Below, piece after piece: positions 44,098-51,541 of a stretch of 64,000 bases of DNA (the stretch's first letter is position 1; the number at the start of each line of letters is the position of its first letter). The notes beneath the pieces are model-generated. The model was not told where the DNA came from, searched no databases, and saw nothing but the letters and a program-made list of their open reading frames with translations. The position numbers were made by a program, and so were the translations under genes. The DNA comes from Thermodesulfobacteriota bacterium (GTDB lineage Bacteria > Desulfobacterota > QYQD01): contig JAVHLC010000003.1 in NCBI GenBank assembly GCA_031082315.1, positions 62,001 through 126,000 on the forward strand, read 5' to 3'.

Positions 44098-44994
44098 ATG
44101 GGCAAGATATATGACGCCTTGGAGAAATTTAACCGTGAGAAGGTGAAAAGACCATCTGTACCGGAGGCTTCGCCTGAGGTAAAAACGGCCGGGGAGACGC
44201 CTGTCTTGGATGCGCCGGGATGCGATATCAAGATAGAGAGTTTGCCCCTCGCAGATGCTCCGGGGCGCAATATTGAGATCGAAGGGTTTCCGCAGGATCA
44301 ACATGCGGCTTATGGCCTTGACGAGCGGTTGGTAACCGTGACCGATCCACAGTCCCTGGCCGCCGAACAATTCAAGATGCTGCGTTCCCGCATCCTGTAC
44401 CCCCGCAATGGCTCCATCCCCAGGACCATAATGGTCGCGAGCGCCATGGAGGAGGAGGGTAAATCACTTATTTCCGCCAATCTGGCTATCAGCATCGCAC
44501 AGGGAATTCAGGAACATGTATTGCTGGTTGATTGCGATATCCGCAGGCCGGCGCAACACCTTTTATTTAATGTATCCGGTGAGCATGGCCTGAGCGATTA
44601 TCTTACTTCCGATGTCCCCTTGGAAGATCTTTTTATCAAGACAGACATTGATAAATTGACTCTTCTGCCCGGCGGTATGCCTCCTCCCAATCCGTCCGAG
44701 CTCCTTTCCTCAGAGAAAATGGGCCGTTTTATTGAGGAAGTCAAAAATCGTTACCATGACCGGTTTATAGTCTTTGATTGTACTCCGGCCCAGATAACGT
44801 CAGAGGTATCTGTCCTGGCCAAAAGTGTAGACGGCATTCTCATGGTTGTGAGGAGAGGAAAGACAGATCGTGATATAATTAAAAGATCGGTCTCAGCGCT
44901 GGGCAGAGATAAAATTATAGGTGTGGTATTCAACGGGTTCACTCATTTTTCTCGTGAGTATGAGTATTACCGGAGCTACAAGTATCGTGGATGA
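44098..44994 (+). CDS. CpsD/CapB family tyrosine autokinase
   Basis: A 298-residue bacterial tyrosine kinase controlling exopolysaccharide polymerisation, partner of the Wzz-like protein. After a proline-rich N-terminus, TIMVASAMEEEGKSLISANL is the Walker A loop (EEEGKS rather than the usual GEGKT), VLLVDCDIRRPAQ the Walker A' aspartates, and HFSREYEYYRSYKYRG the C-terminal tyrosine cluster for autophosphorylation. The start ATG 44098 has GAGGAG upstream. It overlaps the deacetylase gene (ATGA). Confidence 0.9.
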   Translation: MGKIYDALEKFNREKVKRPSVPEASPEVKTAGETPVLDAPGCDIKIESLPLADAPGRNIEIEGFPQDQHAAYGLDERLVTVTDPQSLAAEQFKMLRSRILYPRNGSIPRTIMVASAMEEEGKSLISANLAISIAQGIQEHVLLVDCDIRRPAQHLLFNVSGEHGLSDYLTSDVPLEDLFIKTDIDKLTLLPGGMPPPNPSELLSSEKMGRFIEEVKNRYHDRFIVFDCTPAQITSEVSVLAKSVDGILMVVRRGKTDRDIIKRSVSALGRDKIIGVVFNGFTHFSREYEYYRSYKYRG

Positions 44995-45971
44995 TGAGTT
45001 CAATCGCTAACGCCCTCACCATAGACGTGGAAGACTATTTCCAGGTACACGCCTTCTCAAGTGTGATAAATCCTCCAGACTGGGATAACTACGAGTCACG
45101 GGTGGAAGGTAATACCTACAGGATATTAGAGATGTTGAGCAACCCATGCGGTGCTGTTATCCCGGCTCATCACTCGTCACTCATCACTCATCACTCAATA
45201 AAGGCCACTTTCTTTATTTTGGGCTGGATAGCTGAAAAATATCCAAAATTAATCCGGGAGATAGCCGGACAAGGGCATGAGATTGCATCACACGGTTATC
45301 GCCATGAACTGGTAACCAATCAGTGTCCGGATGAATTTCGAGCGGATGTTGCAAAGACGAAAAAGATACTTGAGGACATCACCGGTGAAGAGGTTGTCGG
45401 TTATCGTGCCTCTACCTATTCCATCACCAGAAAGACCTTATGGGCGCTTAAGATTCTGGCGGAAGAAGGATATAAATACGATTCCAGTATCTTTCCCGTG
45501 CATCATGATGTCTATGGCTTTCCTGATGCCCCGCGATTCCCGTTCAAGGTTTGTCTGAACGGTAACGTTCAGACAGTTCAATCGTTCGCTGTTAAGAACT
45601 CGTTTAAACGCGCGAACGACTCAAACATTTCGAACGCTATTTGGGAATTTCCCATCTCCACTATCCGGCTTCTTAGACAAAATATTCCTATCGCCGGAGG
45701 AGGCTATTTTCGCCTATTTCCCTACTGGCTGGTGAAGCGGTTGCTTGGGCACATCAACAGGACTGAACAAAGATCGTTCATATTCTATTTACACCCCTGG
45801 GAATTTGATCCGGGACAGCCAAAAATTGACAATGCCCCGTTGAAATCAAGGGTCCGGCATTATTTGAATCTCGATAAGGTTGAAGGACGATTTAAAACGT
45901 TGCTAAGTGATTTTAATTTTGTCCCGATCAGGGGTTTGATGGACAAAAAACCCTTTGCGTCTCTGCGGTGA
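44991..45971 (+). CDS. XrtA-system polysaccharide deacetylase
   Basis: A 326-residue protein of the NodB-like deacetylase family (TIGR03006). It starts NALTIDVEDYFQVHAF with the catalytic aspartate. KATFFILGWIAEKYPKLI, HEIASHGYRHELV (HxxxH metal site) and YRASTYSITRKTLWAL follow, with WEFPISTIRLL and GGGYFRLFPYWL. Two stretches look inserted relative to the family: residues about 55-72 (PAHHSSLITHHS from TCATCACTCA repeats) and residues about 185-215 (VQTVQSFAVKNSFKRANDSN). The last codons (KPFASLR) also come from a TTTGCGTCTCTGCGG repeat word. Confidence 0.88.
   Translation: MMSSIANALTIDVEDYFQVHAFSSVINPPDWDNYESRVEGNTYRILEMLSNPCGAVIPAHHSSLITHHSIKATFFILGWIAEKYPKLIREIAGQGHEIASHGYRHELVTNQCPDEFRADVAKTKKILEDITGEEVVGYRASTYSITRKTLWALKILAEEGYKYDSSIFPVHHDVYGFPDAPRFPFKVCLNGNVQTVQSFAVKNSFKRANDSNISNAIWEFPISTIRLLRQNIPIAGGGYFRLFPYWLVKRLLGHINRTEQRSFIFYLHPWEFDPGQPKIDNAPLKSRVRHYLNLDKVEGRFKTLLSDFNFVPIRGLMDKKPFASLR
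45163..45200. repeat. TCATCACTCA tandem words inside the deacetylase gene
   Basis: CTCATCACTCGTCACTCATC then ACTCATCACTCA: four near-identical 7-10 base words, in frame, encoding HHSSLITHHS. Confidence 0.85.
45555..45645. repeat. GTTCGAAC-type words inside the deacetylase gene
   Basis: GAACGGTAACGTTCAGACAG, GTTCAATCGTTCGC, CGCGCGAACGACTC and TTTCGAACG form degenerate inverted words in frame. Comparable words lie intergenically at 7410-7460. Confidence 0.6.
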
Positions 45972-45981
45972 GTATGAGGAT

Positions 45982-46638
45982 ATGTTATCAAACACCCGTA
46001 TAACTATTGTATCTATTCTCCTGGTCGTTGCGGCCATTATTTCCTATTGCTATGTGGGTAACATAATTGAAGTGCCCATAAAAAAACCGCTCAGCACATT
46101 TCCCACACAGATCGGCACATGGAGATGGGTTGATCATACACCCATGGGCGACGAGGTGAGAAAGATGTTGGGGGTTGACGACTACATCCAGTATGATTAC
46201 GTATCCGCAGACGGCATGCCGGTAAATCTCTACGTAAGCTATTTTTCGCGCGTAGGGAGCGGCGGGAAGGGCTATCACTCTCCGAAAAACTGCATGCCCG
46301 GAGGCGGCTGGAATATCATACACTCAGAGCCTTTTAAATTGACGGTTAGTCATTCCAGGCCGGTTACCGTTGAGATTAACAAGATGGTAATGCAGAAGGG
46401 CGCCGAAAAAGAGGTCGTATTCTATTGGTATCAATGCCGGGGCCGGATAATACACTCTGAATACATGGAAAAGATTTATTTGGTGCTGGACTCCATGTTC
46501 AAACGCCGGGCTGACGGCGCCTTCATCCGCATTATGGCGCCGGTACAGGATGGCCAGGAGACGAAGGCAGTCGAATATTTGAAGGATTTTACGAAGCAGG
46601 TAATCCCGGCGCTGGAGGAACATCTGCCAGGAGCATGA
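45982..46638 (+). CDS. epsI: EpsI family protein of the exosortase system
   Basis: A 218-residue membrane-anchored protein of the EpsI/DUF3485 family, encoded separately from the exosortase (fused in some species). An N-terminal helix (ITIVSILLVVAAIISYCYVG) is followed by a periplasmic domain with YHSPKNCMPGGGWNI (the conserved HSPxxCxPG) and VVFYWYQCRGRIIHSEY. Its role in polysaccharide assembly or sorting is not settled. ATG 45982 gives a normal N-terminus, but the GAGG before it is very close. Confidence 0.85.
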   Translation: MLSNTRITIVSILLVVAAIISYCYVGNIIEVPIKKPLSTFPTQIGTWRWVDHTPMGDEVRKMLGVDDYIQYDYVSADGMPVNLYVSYFSRVGSGGKGYHSPKNCMPGGGWNIIHSEPFKLTVSHSRPVTVEINKMVMQKGAEKEVVFYWYQCRGRIIHSEYMEKIYLVLDSMFKRRADGAFIRIMAPVQDGQETKAVEYLKDFTKQVIPALEEHLPGA

Positions 46639-46644
46639 CGGCGA

Positions 46645-46735
46645 TACACCCCTAAATCCCCCCTTACTAGAGGGGACTTCTAATCATCTTCTCTAGCAAA
46701 AGGGATGCCTGCGCAGCAGGCGGGGTGTGTAAGAA
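46645..46735. repeat. CCCCCTT-type repeat fragment
   Basis: CACCCCTAAATCCCCCCTTA, then CTAGAGGGGACTT and a TCTAGCAAAAGGGATG arm; related to the words inside the export gene at 39296. It ends near the exosortase start. Confidence 0.5.
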
Positions 46736-46752
46736 ACTGCGGTGAAAATATA

Positions 46753-47631
46753 ATGGAAGCCATCCTTACTAAACACCGAAACATGACCTACTTGCAGCTT
46801 GGCCTGATCCTTGGACTCTTTTTCCTTCTCTATTATCCTGTCATTACAAAAATGGTGTCGGACTGGGGGATCGATGACAATTATTCGCACGGCTACCTGA
46901 TTCCGGCCATAGCAGGCTATATGATCTGGATTATAAGAAAAGACCTGAAAAAGATTGAGCCCACACCCGGCAACCTTGGCCTTATCCTGTTAATCCCCGG
47001 ACTATGCCAACTCCTTGTGGCGCGGGTCGGTTCTGAGTATTTTCTCCAGCGGACCTCGATGATATTGGTTTTATTTGGTCTATCATTGTTTTTAATGGGT
47101 AAGAAGTTTACTAAGAAAGCTTCCTTTCCTATGGCCTACTTATTTTTCATGATCCCTGTCCCGGCCATTATCTGGGACAAGATTGCCTTTCCCATGAAGC
47201 TTTTTGCCTCATATCTGGCGGTTAAAGTAATCGGCTTAATCGGCATACCAATTTTTAGGGAAGGTAATATCCTCCACCTGGCTAACACTACCCTGGAAGT
47301 GGCGGATGCCTGTTCCGGACTCCGGTCATTGACTTCACTTCTGGCCCTAAGCGCCGCGCTTGTATTTTTTACCGAACACTCAAGATTTAAGAAGTGGCTT
47401 TTATTTCTTTCAGCCGTTCCCATAGCCATCCTGACCAATATTATCAGGCTAACGGTGACCGCCGGTCTGGCCAGCAGGTACGGAGAGAAGGTTGCCCAGG
47501 GATTTTTGCATGAGTTTTCGGGTTGGCTGATATTTCTGCTGGGTCTGGCCATGTTGATGGGCGTTAACGCATTGTTATCTCAAAAAATTAAATTCGCAAT
47601 GCGCAATCCGAAATCCGAAATTGAAAAATAG
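46753..47631 (+). CDS. xrtA: Exosortase (XrtA type)
   Basis: A 292-residue transmembrane transpeptidase that cleaves PEP-CTERM signals, functionally like sortase. About eight membrane helices are visible. The catalytic cysteine is in VADACSGLRSLTSLLALSAA, the conserved arginine in PIAILTNIIRLTVTAG, and the histidine in FLHEFSGWLIFLLGL. DDNYSHGYLIPAIAGYMIW is the N-terminal family motif. I chose ATG 46753; the frame extends to 46705 through repeat sequence. Next to EpsI and the other XrtA-locus genes, it should process the protein at 38341. Confidence 0.92.
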   Translation: MEAILTKHRNMTYLQLGLILGLFFLLYYPVITKMVSDWGIDDNYSHGYLIPAIAGYMIWIIRKDLKKIEPTPGNLGLILLIPGLCQLLVARVGSEYFLQRTSMILVLFGLSLFLMGKKFTKKASFPMAYLFFMIPVPAIIWDKIAFPMKLFASYLAVKVIGLIGIPIFREGNILHLANTTLEVADACSGLRSLTSLLALSAALVFFTEHSRFKKWLLFLSAVPIAILTNIIRLTVTAGLASRYGEKVAQGFLHEFSGWLIFLLGLAMLMGVNALLSQKIKFAMRNPKSEIEK

Positions 47632-47670
47632 CGTGGCAAATTCGCAATCCGAAATTCGAAATTCGAACGG
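47583..47670. repeat. CGAAATTCGAA-type word repeat at the exosortase 3' end
   Basis: AAATTCGCAATGCGCAATCC, GAAATCCGAAATTG, then GCAATCCGAAATTCGAAATT. The first part encodes the last exosortase residues (FAMRNPKSEIEK). Confidence 0.7.
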
Positions 47671-47723
47671 AATCCCCTTTCCACTTTTAATAGAAAAATC
47701 CTTCCCTGCCGATATCCGCAATA

Positions 47724-47740
47724 TGTGAAAAACTTTTCCA
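47724..47740. promoter_or_regulatory. Candidate activator (UAS) site before the NusG-like gene
   Basis: TGTGAAAAACTTTTCCA, identical to 38041-38057 and at the same 97-base distance from its sigma-54 promoter. Confidence 0.75.
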
Positions 47741-47820
47741 CTTTCTCGTTTTCCGTTTTCTATTTTCTAATTAAATGTTAATTTTCATACACTAAATGCT
47801 GACTGATATATGCTGATTAA

Positions 47821-47837
47821 TGGCATAAGAGTTGCAT
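47821..47837 (+). promoter_or_regulatory. Sigma-54 promoter before the NusG-like gene
   Basis: TGGCATAAGAGTTGCAT, GG and GC ten bases apart. It gives a leader of about 320 bases before the gene at 48169. The leader holds CACAGAGG-type arms at 47897-47924 and 48098-48125 and a G-rich stretch near 48030-48070. Any open frame here is spurious. Confidence 0.8.
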
Positions 47838-47896
47838 TCTCACAGGTAACACATCTGAAAATCCAGGGTAATGTCAAAAATTATATGAAAAATAAG

Positions 47897-48125
47897 CCAC
47901 AGAGGACACAGAGCGCACAGAGCAACGTAAAGAAATCAAAAGAAAAAGACAGAGCAGCTAAGAGAAAAGCAGATTTATGGGCACTTCCGTGACCTGTGTA
48001 CCCTCAAGGGCTGTGATTGAGCCATTTTCTGGGGGACAACAAGAGCATTGGAGAAGCTGGGGAGGGGAGGAACCAAATTGTGCTTTAACCTACTGATACC
48101 TCTGTGTTCTCTGTGCTCTCTGTGG
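47897..48125. repeat. CACAGAGG-type inverted-arm element in the NusG-like leader
   Basis: CCACAGAGGACACAGAGCGC and, about 170 bases later, CTCTGTGTTCTCTGTGCTCT are reverse complements. The enclosed core is much longer than in other copies. The RNA could form a large hairpin in the 5' leader. Confidence 0.65.
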
Positions 48126-48168
48126 CAAAAGTTTTGACAGTACGAATCCAGGTAGAGGCTCTTTTTGC

Positions 48169-48663
48169 ATGAAAAAATGGTATGTGATCCAGACCAAAGT
48201 CCGGGAGGAAGGCAGGGCGACCTTTTTCCTCCGCCAACTGGGCATTGAAATCTATTTCCCCAGAATGGAAATCTGTGCTATGACCAGGGCTAAGGCAACC
48301 ATGACCCGGAAACCTCTATTCCCAAACTATATTTTCGCCCATTTTGATGCCCAAAAAGACCTGTCCAAGGTGAGTTGGACAAAGGGTGTCCAAAAAGTAT
48401 TGCCTGAGAGTCCTACCCCGGTTCCTCTGGATGAGGAGATAATGGAATCCATAAAAAATCTGGCCAATAACGATGACGTTGTGCGAAAACGAAGATTCAA
48501 GAAAAATGAACGGATCCGGGTCATCCGGGGGCCAATGCGAGATATTATGGGTATTTTTGAAGACTGGGTTTCAGACCAGGGCCGGGTCAGGATCTTGCTG
48601 GACCTCTTTAGTTATCAGGCCCGGCTGGAATTGCACCATTCGCTGATCGAGAGAACCGGTTGA
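48169..48663 (+). CDS. NusG-like antitermination factor (RfaH/UpxY type)
   Basis: A 164-residue specialised NusG paralogue. KKWYVIQTKVREEGRATFFL begins the NusG N-terminal domain, with LGIEIYFPRMEI and KPLFPNYIFAHF. The C-terminal KOW domain contains FKKNERIRVIRGPMRDIMGI. Such proteins (RfaH, UpxY, LoaP) let RNA polymerase read through long polysaccharide operons. It is the first gene after a sigma-54 promoter and probably serves the surface polysaccharide genes downstream. No RfaH-type ops sequence was recognised. Confidence 0.85.
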   Translation: MKKWYVIQTKVREEGRATFFLRQLGIEIYFPRMEICAMTRAKATMTRKPLFPNYIFAHFDAQKDLSKVSWTKGVQKVLPESPTPVPLDEEIMESIKNLANNDDVVRKRRFKKNERIRVIRGPMRDIMGIFEDWVSDQGRVRILLDLFSYQARLELHHSLIERTG

Positions 48664-48810
48664 GTGATTACTAAACCGCTCCTCTGCCCGACCAATTGAC
48701 CGCATAGCGAAGTTGATTTTATGTAGCAAAATTATACAGTTATCGCAGTGGCCCTGGCGGCCGGACGGGCGGAGCCTGCCCTGAGCCGCCTGCTGAGTGT
48801 GTAGGTGCGA

Positions 48811-49836
48811 ATGGAAGTAAAGATATTAAAGAGTGAAAATGACTTGTGGGAGGACTATGTCCAACGGAGTCCTGTAGCCACAAATTACCACCAATCAGGC
48901 TGGCGAGGGGTTATAGAAAAAAGCTTCGGGCATGAGACGTATTATCTGATGGCTATAGCCGGGGGGACAGCCAGGGGTATATTACCACTCGCTCATATGC
49001 GCAGCCGTTTGTTTGGTAATTTTTTGGTATCCCTTCCATTTTTTAATTACGGGGGGATTATTGCAGATGATTCCGAGACCGTAGAGAAGCTCATATCCAG
49101 TGCAGTAGAGATTGCCAAGGAGTTAGGGGCGGATCATATCGAATTCAGACACCTATATAACAAATTGCCCGTCGGCCAGACAAGAGAGCACAAGGTCACT
49201 ATGATTCTCGATCTCAAGGGCGATATAGATTCTCAATGGAAGGCCTTTAACGCCAAGCTCCGGAATCAGATTAGAAAGGCAGAGAAAAGCGGCCTTCAGA
49301 TAAAGATCGGCGGATTAGAAGATATCCCTGGATTTTACGAGGTATTTGCCGAAAACATGCGCGACCTGGGGACTCCGGTCTATGGAAGGGCCTTCTTCCA
49401 AAACGTGTTTACCTCTTTCCCGGAAAGCGCCAGGGTTTTTAGCGTAATTTTTCAGGACAAAGTTATAGCCTCCGGGATAGCCTCCTGGTTTAAGGATACG
49501 TTCGAGGTCCCGTGGGCATCATCAATTCGGGAATACAGGGCCCTTTGTCCCAACAACCTTCTTTACTGGGAAGCGATAAAATTTGCCATTGAAAATGGAT
49601 TTAAAAAGTTTGATTTTGGCCGCTCGACACCGGGCGAAGGGACGTACAAGTTCAAAGAACAGTGGGGCGCCGGGCCTGTCCAGCTTTACTGGCAGTATTG
49701 GATGAAAGACGGTCGGTCATTACCCGAACTGAATCCCAAAAATCCGAGATATCAACTGGCAATTAAGGTATGGCAAAGATTACCGGTGGCGCTGACTAAA
49801 ATCCTGGGGCCGCGGATTGTAAGGAATATACCGTAG
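48811..49836 (+). CDS. FemAB-like protein of the XrtA/PEP-CTERM system
   Basis: A 341-residue GNAT-fold protein of the FemAB-like family seen in exosortase loci (TIGR03019). SPVATNYHQSGWRGVIEKSF, KAFNAKLRNQIRKAEKSGLQ and FDFGRSTPGEGTYKFKEQWG are its hallmark segments. It probably transfers an aminoacyl or similar group to a cell-surface substrate; none is proven. ATG 48811 is preferred over GTG 48805. Before it lies a GC-rich hairpin (GGCGG...CCGCC, about 48746-48780). Confidence 0.86.
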   Translation: MEVKILKSENDLWEDYVQRSPVATNYHQSGWRGVIEKSFGHETYYLMAIAGGTARGILPLAHMRSRLFGNFLVSLPFFNYGGIIADDSETVEKLISSAVEIAKELGADHIEFRHLYNKLPVGQTREHKVTMILDLKGDIDSQWKAFNAKLRNQIRKAEKSGLQIKIGGLEDIPGFYEVFAENMRDLGTPVYGRAFFQNVFTSFPESARVFSVIFQDKVIASGIASWFKDTFEVPWASSIREYRALCPNNLLYWEAIKFAIENGFKKFDFGRSTPGEGTYKFKEQWGAGPVQLYWQYWMKDGRSLPELNPKNPRYQLAIKVWQRLPVALTKILGPRIVRNIP

Positions 49837-49837
49837 G

Positions 49838-49930
49838 AGACCACAGACATCAGACACGAGACATGAGACCAGAGACAACAGGCGGGGAGACCTGAAGTCT
49901 AAAGTCTCAGGTCTGAAGTCTGATACAACG
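49838..49930. repeat. GTCTCAGGTCTGA-type element, left of the four-helix-bundle gene
   Basis: An inverted arm (CATCAGACACGAGACATGAG and AC CAGAGAC) and a forward arm (CCTGAAGTCTAAAGTCTCAG GTCTGAAGTCTGATAC). Bases 49894-49927 match 50314-50347 at 30 of 34 positions as direct repeats around the gene. Confidence 0.85.
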
Positions 49931-50293
49931 ATGAGTAGAGACTATAGAAAGATAAAAGCATGGCAACTGGCCGATGATATTACAGTTGAGGTTTATAATA
50001 TTACTCGGTCGTTTCCAAAAGAAGAAATTTATGGACTTACATCCCAGTTACGCAGGGCTATATCCTCTGTTCCTGCTAATATTGTCGAAGGCGCTACACG
50101 CAGTCATAAAAAAGAATATGTTCATTTTCTTAACATTGCGCGAGTTTCTTTGGCCGAGGCAGACGATTTCCTTCACCTTGCAAAGAGACTAAATTATTTT
50201 GATGAGAAACGATACAACGAAATTTCAAAAAAGATAAACGAACTTGGTGCTACATTATATGGGCTTATGCAAGCAGTTAAAAAAGAGGTCTGA
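49931..50293 (+). CDS. Four-helix-bundle protein (S23/IVP family), copy 1
   Basis: A 120-residue helical protein of the S23 family, first known from 23S rRNA intervening sequences and related to the Avd accessory proteins of diversity-generating retroelements. KIKAWQLADDITVEVYNITR and SSVPANIVEGATRSHKKEYV are the family signatures. The protein is basic and probably binds nucleic acid as a pentamer (known for Avd; inferred here). No reverse transcriptase or rRNA is nearby. It lies exactly between direct copies of a GTCTCAGGTCTGA word array, and its last codons (GAGGTCTGA) belong to the right array. Confidence 0.85.
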   Translation: MSRDYRKIKAWQLADDITVEVYNITRSFPKEEIYGLTSQLRRAISSVPANIVEGATRSHKKEYVHFLNIARVSLAEADDFLHLAKRLNYFDEKRYNEISKKINELGATLYGLMQAVKKEV

Positions 50294-50347
50294 AGCTCTG
50301 ATGTCTCAGGTCTCATGTCTAAAGTCTGAGGTCTGAGGTCTGATACA
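50286..50347. repeat. GTCTCAGGTCTGA-type array, right of the four-helix-bundle gene
   Basis: GAGGTCTGAAGCTCTGATGT with further CTCAGGTCTCATGTC and TCTGAGGTCTGAGGTCTGAT words. It supplies GAGG as ribosome site for the aminotransferase start at 50347. Confidence 0.85.
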
Positions 50348-51528
50348 TGTTTAAATCCCTTCCTCCTTCCGGGGTGCCGATAATGCCCTCTGATATTCTG
50401 GCGGGCTTGAAAGAGACCCTTTACGGTAATAAGTGTCTCGAGGGGTTTAAAGAAGATATCCGCCGCTATTTTGGTGTAAGGCACTGTTTCCTCGTCTCTT
50501 CAGGACGTGCTGCCCTGACTATGCTTCTAAAGGCCATGAGGCAACTCAGCCCGGATAAAGATGAGGTGGTTCTGCCTGCCTATACATCATTTTCTGTCCC
50601 CTCCGCAGTGGTCAAGGCCGGGCTTAAGGTATCGCTTTGTGACATAGACCCCGAGACAATGAGTCCGGATATAGATAGTCTGAAAGAGTCGCTATCTGAT
50701 AAGACCCTTTGCTTTGTGGTATGTCATTTATATGGCTATCCATGCGATATGGATGCTATTCTAAAGATGGCCGGAGAGTCAGGTGTATTTGTGATAGATG
50801 ACGCCGCCCAGGCTATGGGCGCTACATATAAAGGCAAGGCCTTGGGCACGTTTGGTGACGCAGGGATTTTCAGTCTGAGTAGGGGCAAGAATATCACTAC
50901 AATTGACGGCGGCATAATAATTACCGACTCGGAAAAAATAGCCGCGGAACTTTCGAAATTAGAACTTAAGAAGGCAGGTTTCTTAGACCGGCTGAATCTG
51001 ATTTTTAAAGCGATGATCATGTCTCTGCTGTTAAGGCCACATTTCTATTGGATACCACAGAGACTCCCGTTTTTAAAACTGGGCCTTTCGGTATTCTCTA
51101 CCGAGTTTGGGCTTAAGGAGTTTACAGGAGTTCAGGCGGGAATCGGCCGGAGGATGTTGAGGAGACTTAAACAGATAAATGAAGGCAGAAAGAAGAAGGC
51201 CGGAGGGCTGATGGCTGGTCTCAGCGGCTGTAGTGGCGTTAAATTTCCCCGGCAGATTGCGGGCGCAGAACCCGTATTCTTAAGGCTCCCCGTGAGGCTT
51301 AACAGGATAGACGACTGTGGAAAAGCGGGTCTGGGAATCGTCCGGTCATATCCTTATCCGTTGAATGAGATCGATGCGTTACGCCCTCACCTGGTTTCGG
51401 ATGGAAGAAATTTCCCGGGGGCAAAGGAGTTTTCCAGGCGGGTATGGACGTTGCCCACGCATGGATATGTACAACAAGAAGACATGAAAAATATTTTAGA
51501 ACATTACAGTCTCAGGTCTCAAGTCTGA
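50347..51528 (+). CDS. DegT/DnrJ/EryC1-type aminotransferase
   Basis: A 393-residue PLP enzyme of the sugar aminotransferase family. FLVSSGRAALTMLLKAM binds the cofactor phosphate, VIDDAAQAMGATYKGKALG contains the PLP aspartate, and SLSRGKNITTIDGGIIIT the Schiff-base lysine. It would transaminate a nucleotide-linked keto sugar for the surface polysaccharide; the exact sugar is unknown. The start codon follows a GAGGTCTGAGGTCTGATAC repeat, which gives the ribosome site. The C-terminal residues LRSQV come from the same repeat vocabulary at 51508-51528. Confidence 0.83.
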   Translation: MFKSLPPSGVPIMPSDILAGLKETLYGNKCLEGFKEDIRRYFGVRHCFLVSSGRAALTMLLKAMRQLSPDKDEVVLPAYTSFSVPSAVVKAGLKVSLCDIDPETMSPDIDSLKESLSDKTLCFVVCHLYGYPCDMDAILKMAGESGVFVIDDAAQAMGATYKGKALGTFGDAGIFSLSRGKNITTIDGGIIITDSEKIAAELSKLELKKAGFLDRLNLIFKAMIMSLLLRPHFYWIPQRLPFLKLGLSVFSTEFGLKEFTGVQAGIGRRMLRRLKQINEGRKKKAGGLMAGLSGCSGVKFPRQIAGAEPVFLRLPVRLNRIDDCGKAGLGIVRSYPYPLNEIDALRPHLVSDGRNFPGAKEFSRRVWTLPTHGYVQQEDMKNILEHYSLRSQV

Positions 51529-51531
51529 AAC
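51508..51531. repeat. GTCTCAGGTCTCA-type words at the aminotransferase 3' end
   Basis: CAGTCTCAGGTCTCAAGTCT plus GA, encoding the C-terminus and stop of the aminotransferase. Confidence 0.75.
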
Positions 51532-51541
51532 GGAGGAACTT

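Noticed and set aside
47810-47992. 60-residue lysine-rich frame after the exosortase
   Set aside because: It overlaps the sigma-54 promoter and the CACAGAGG repeat and has no ribosome site.
49838-50347. Word arrays considered as a CRISPR array
   Set aside because: Units are short, degenerate and contiguous; there are no regular spacers and no cas genes.
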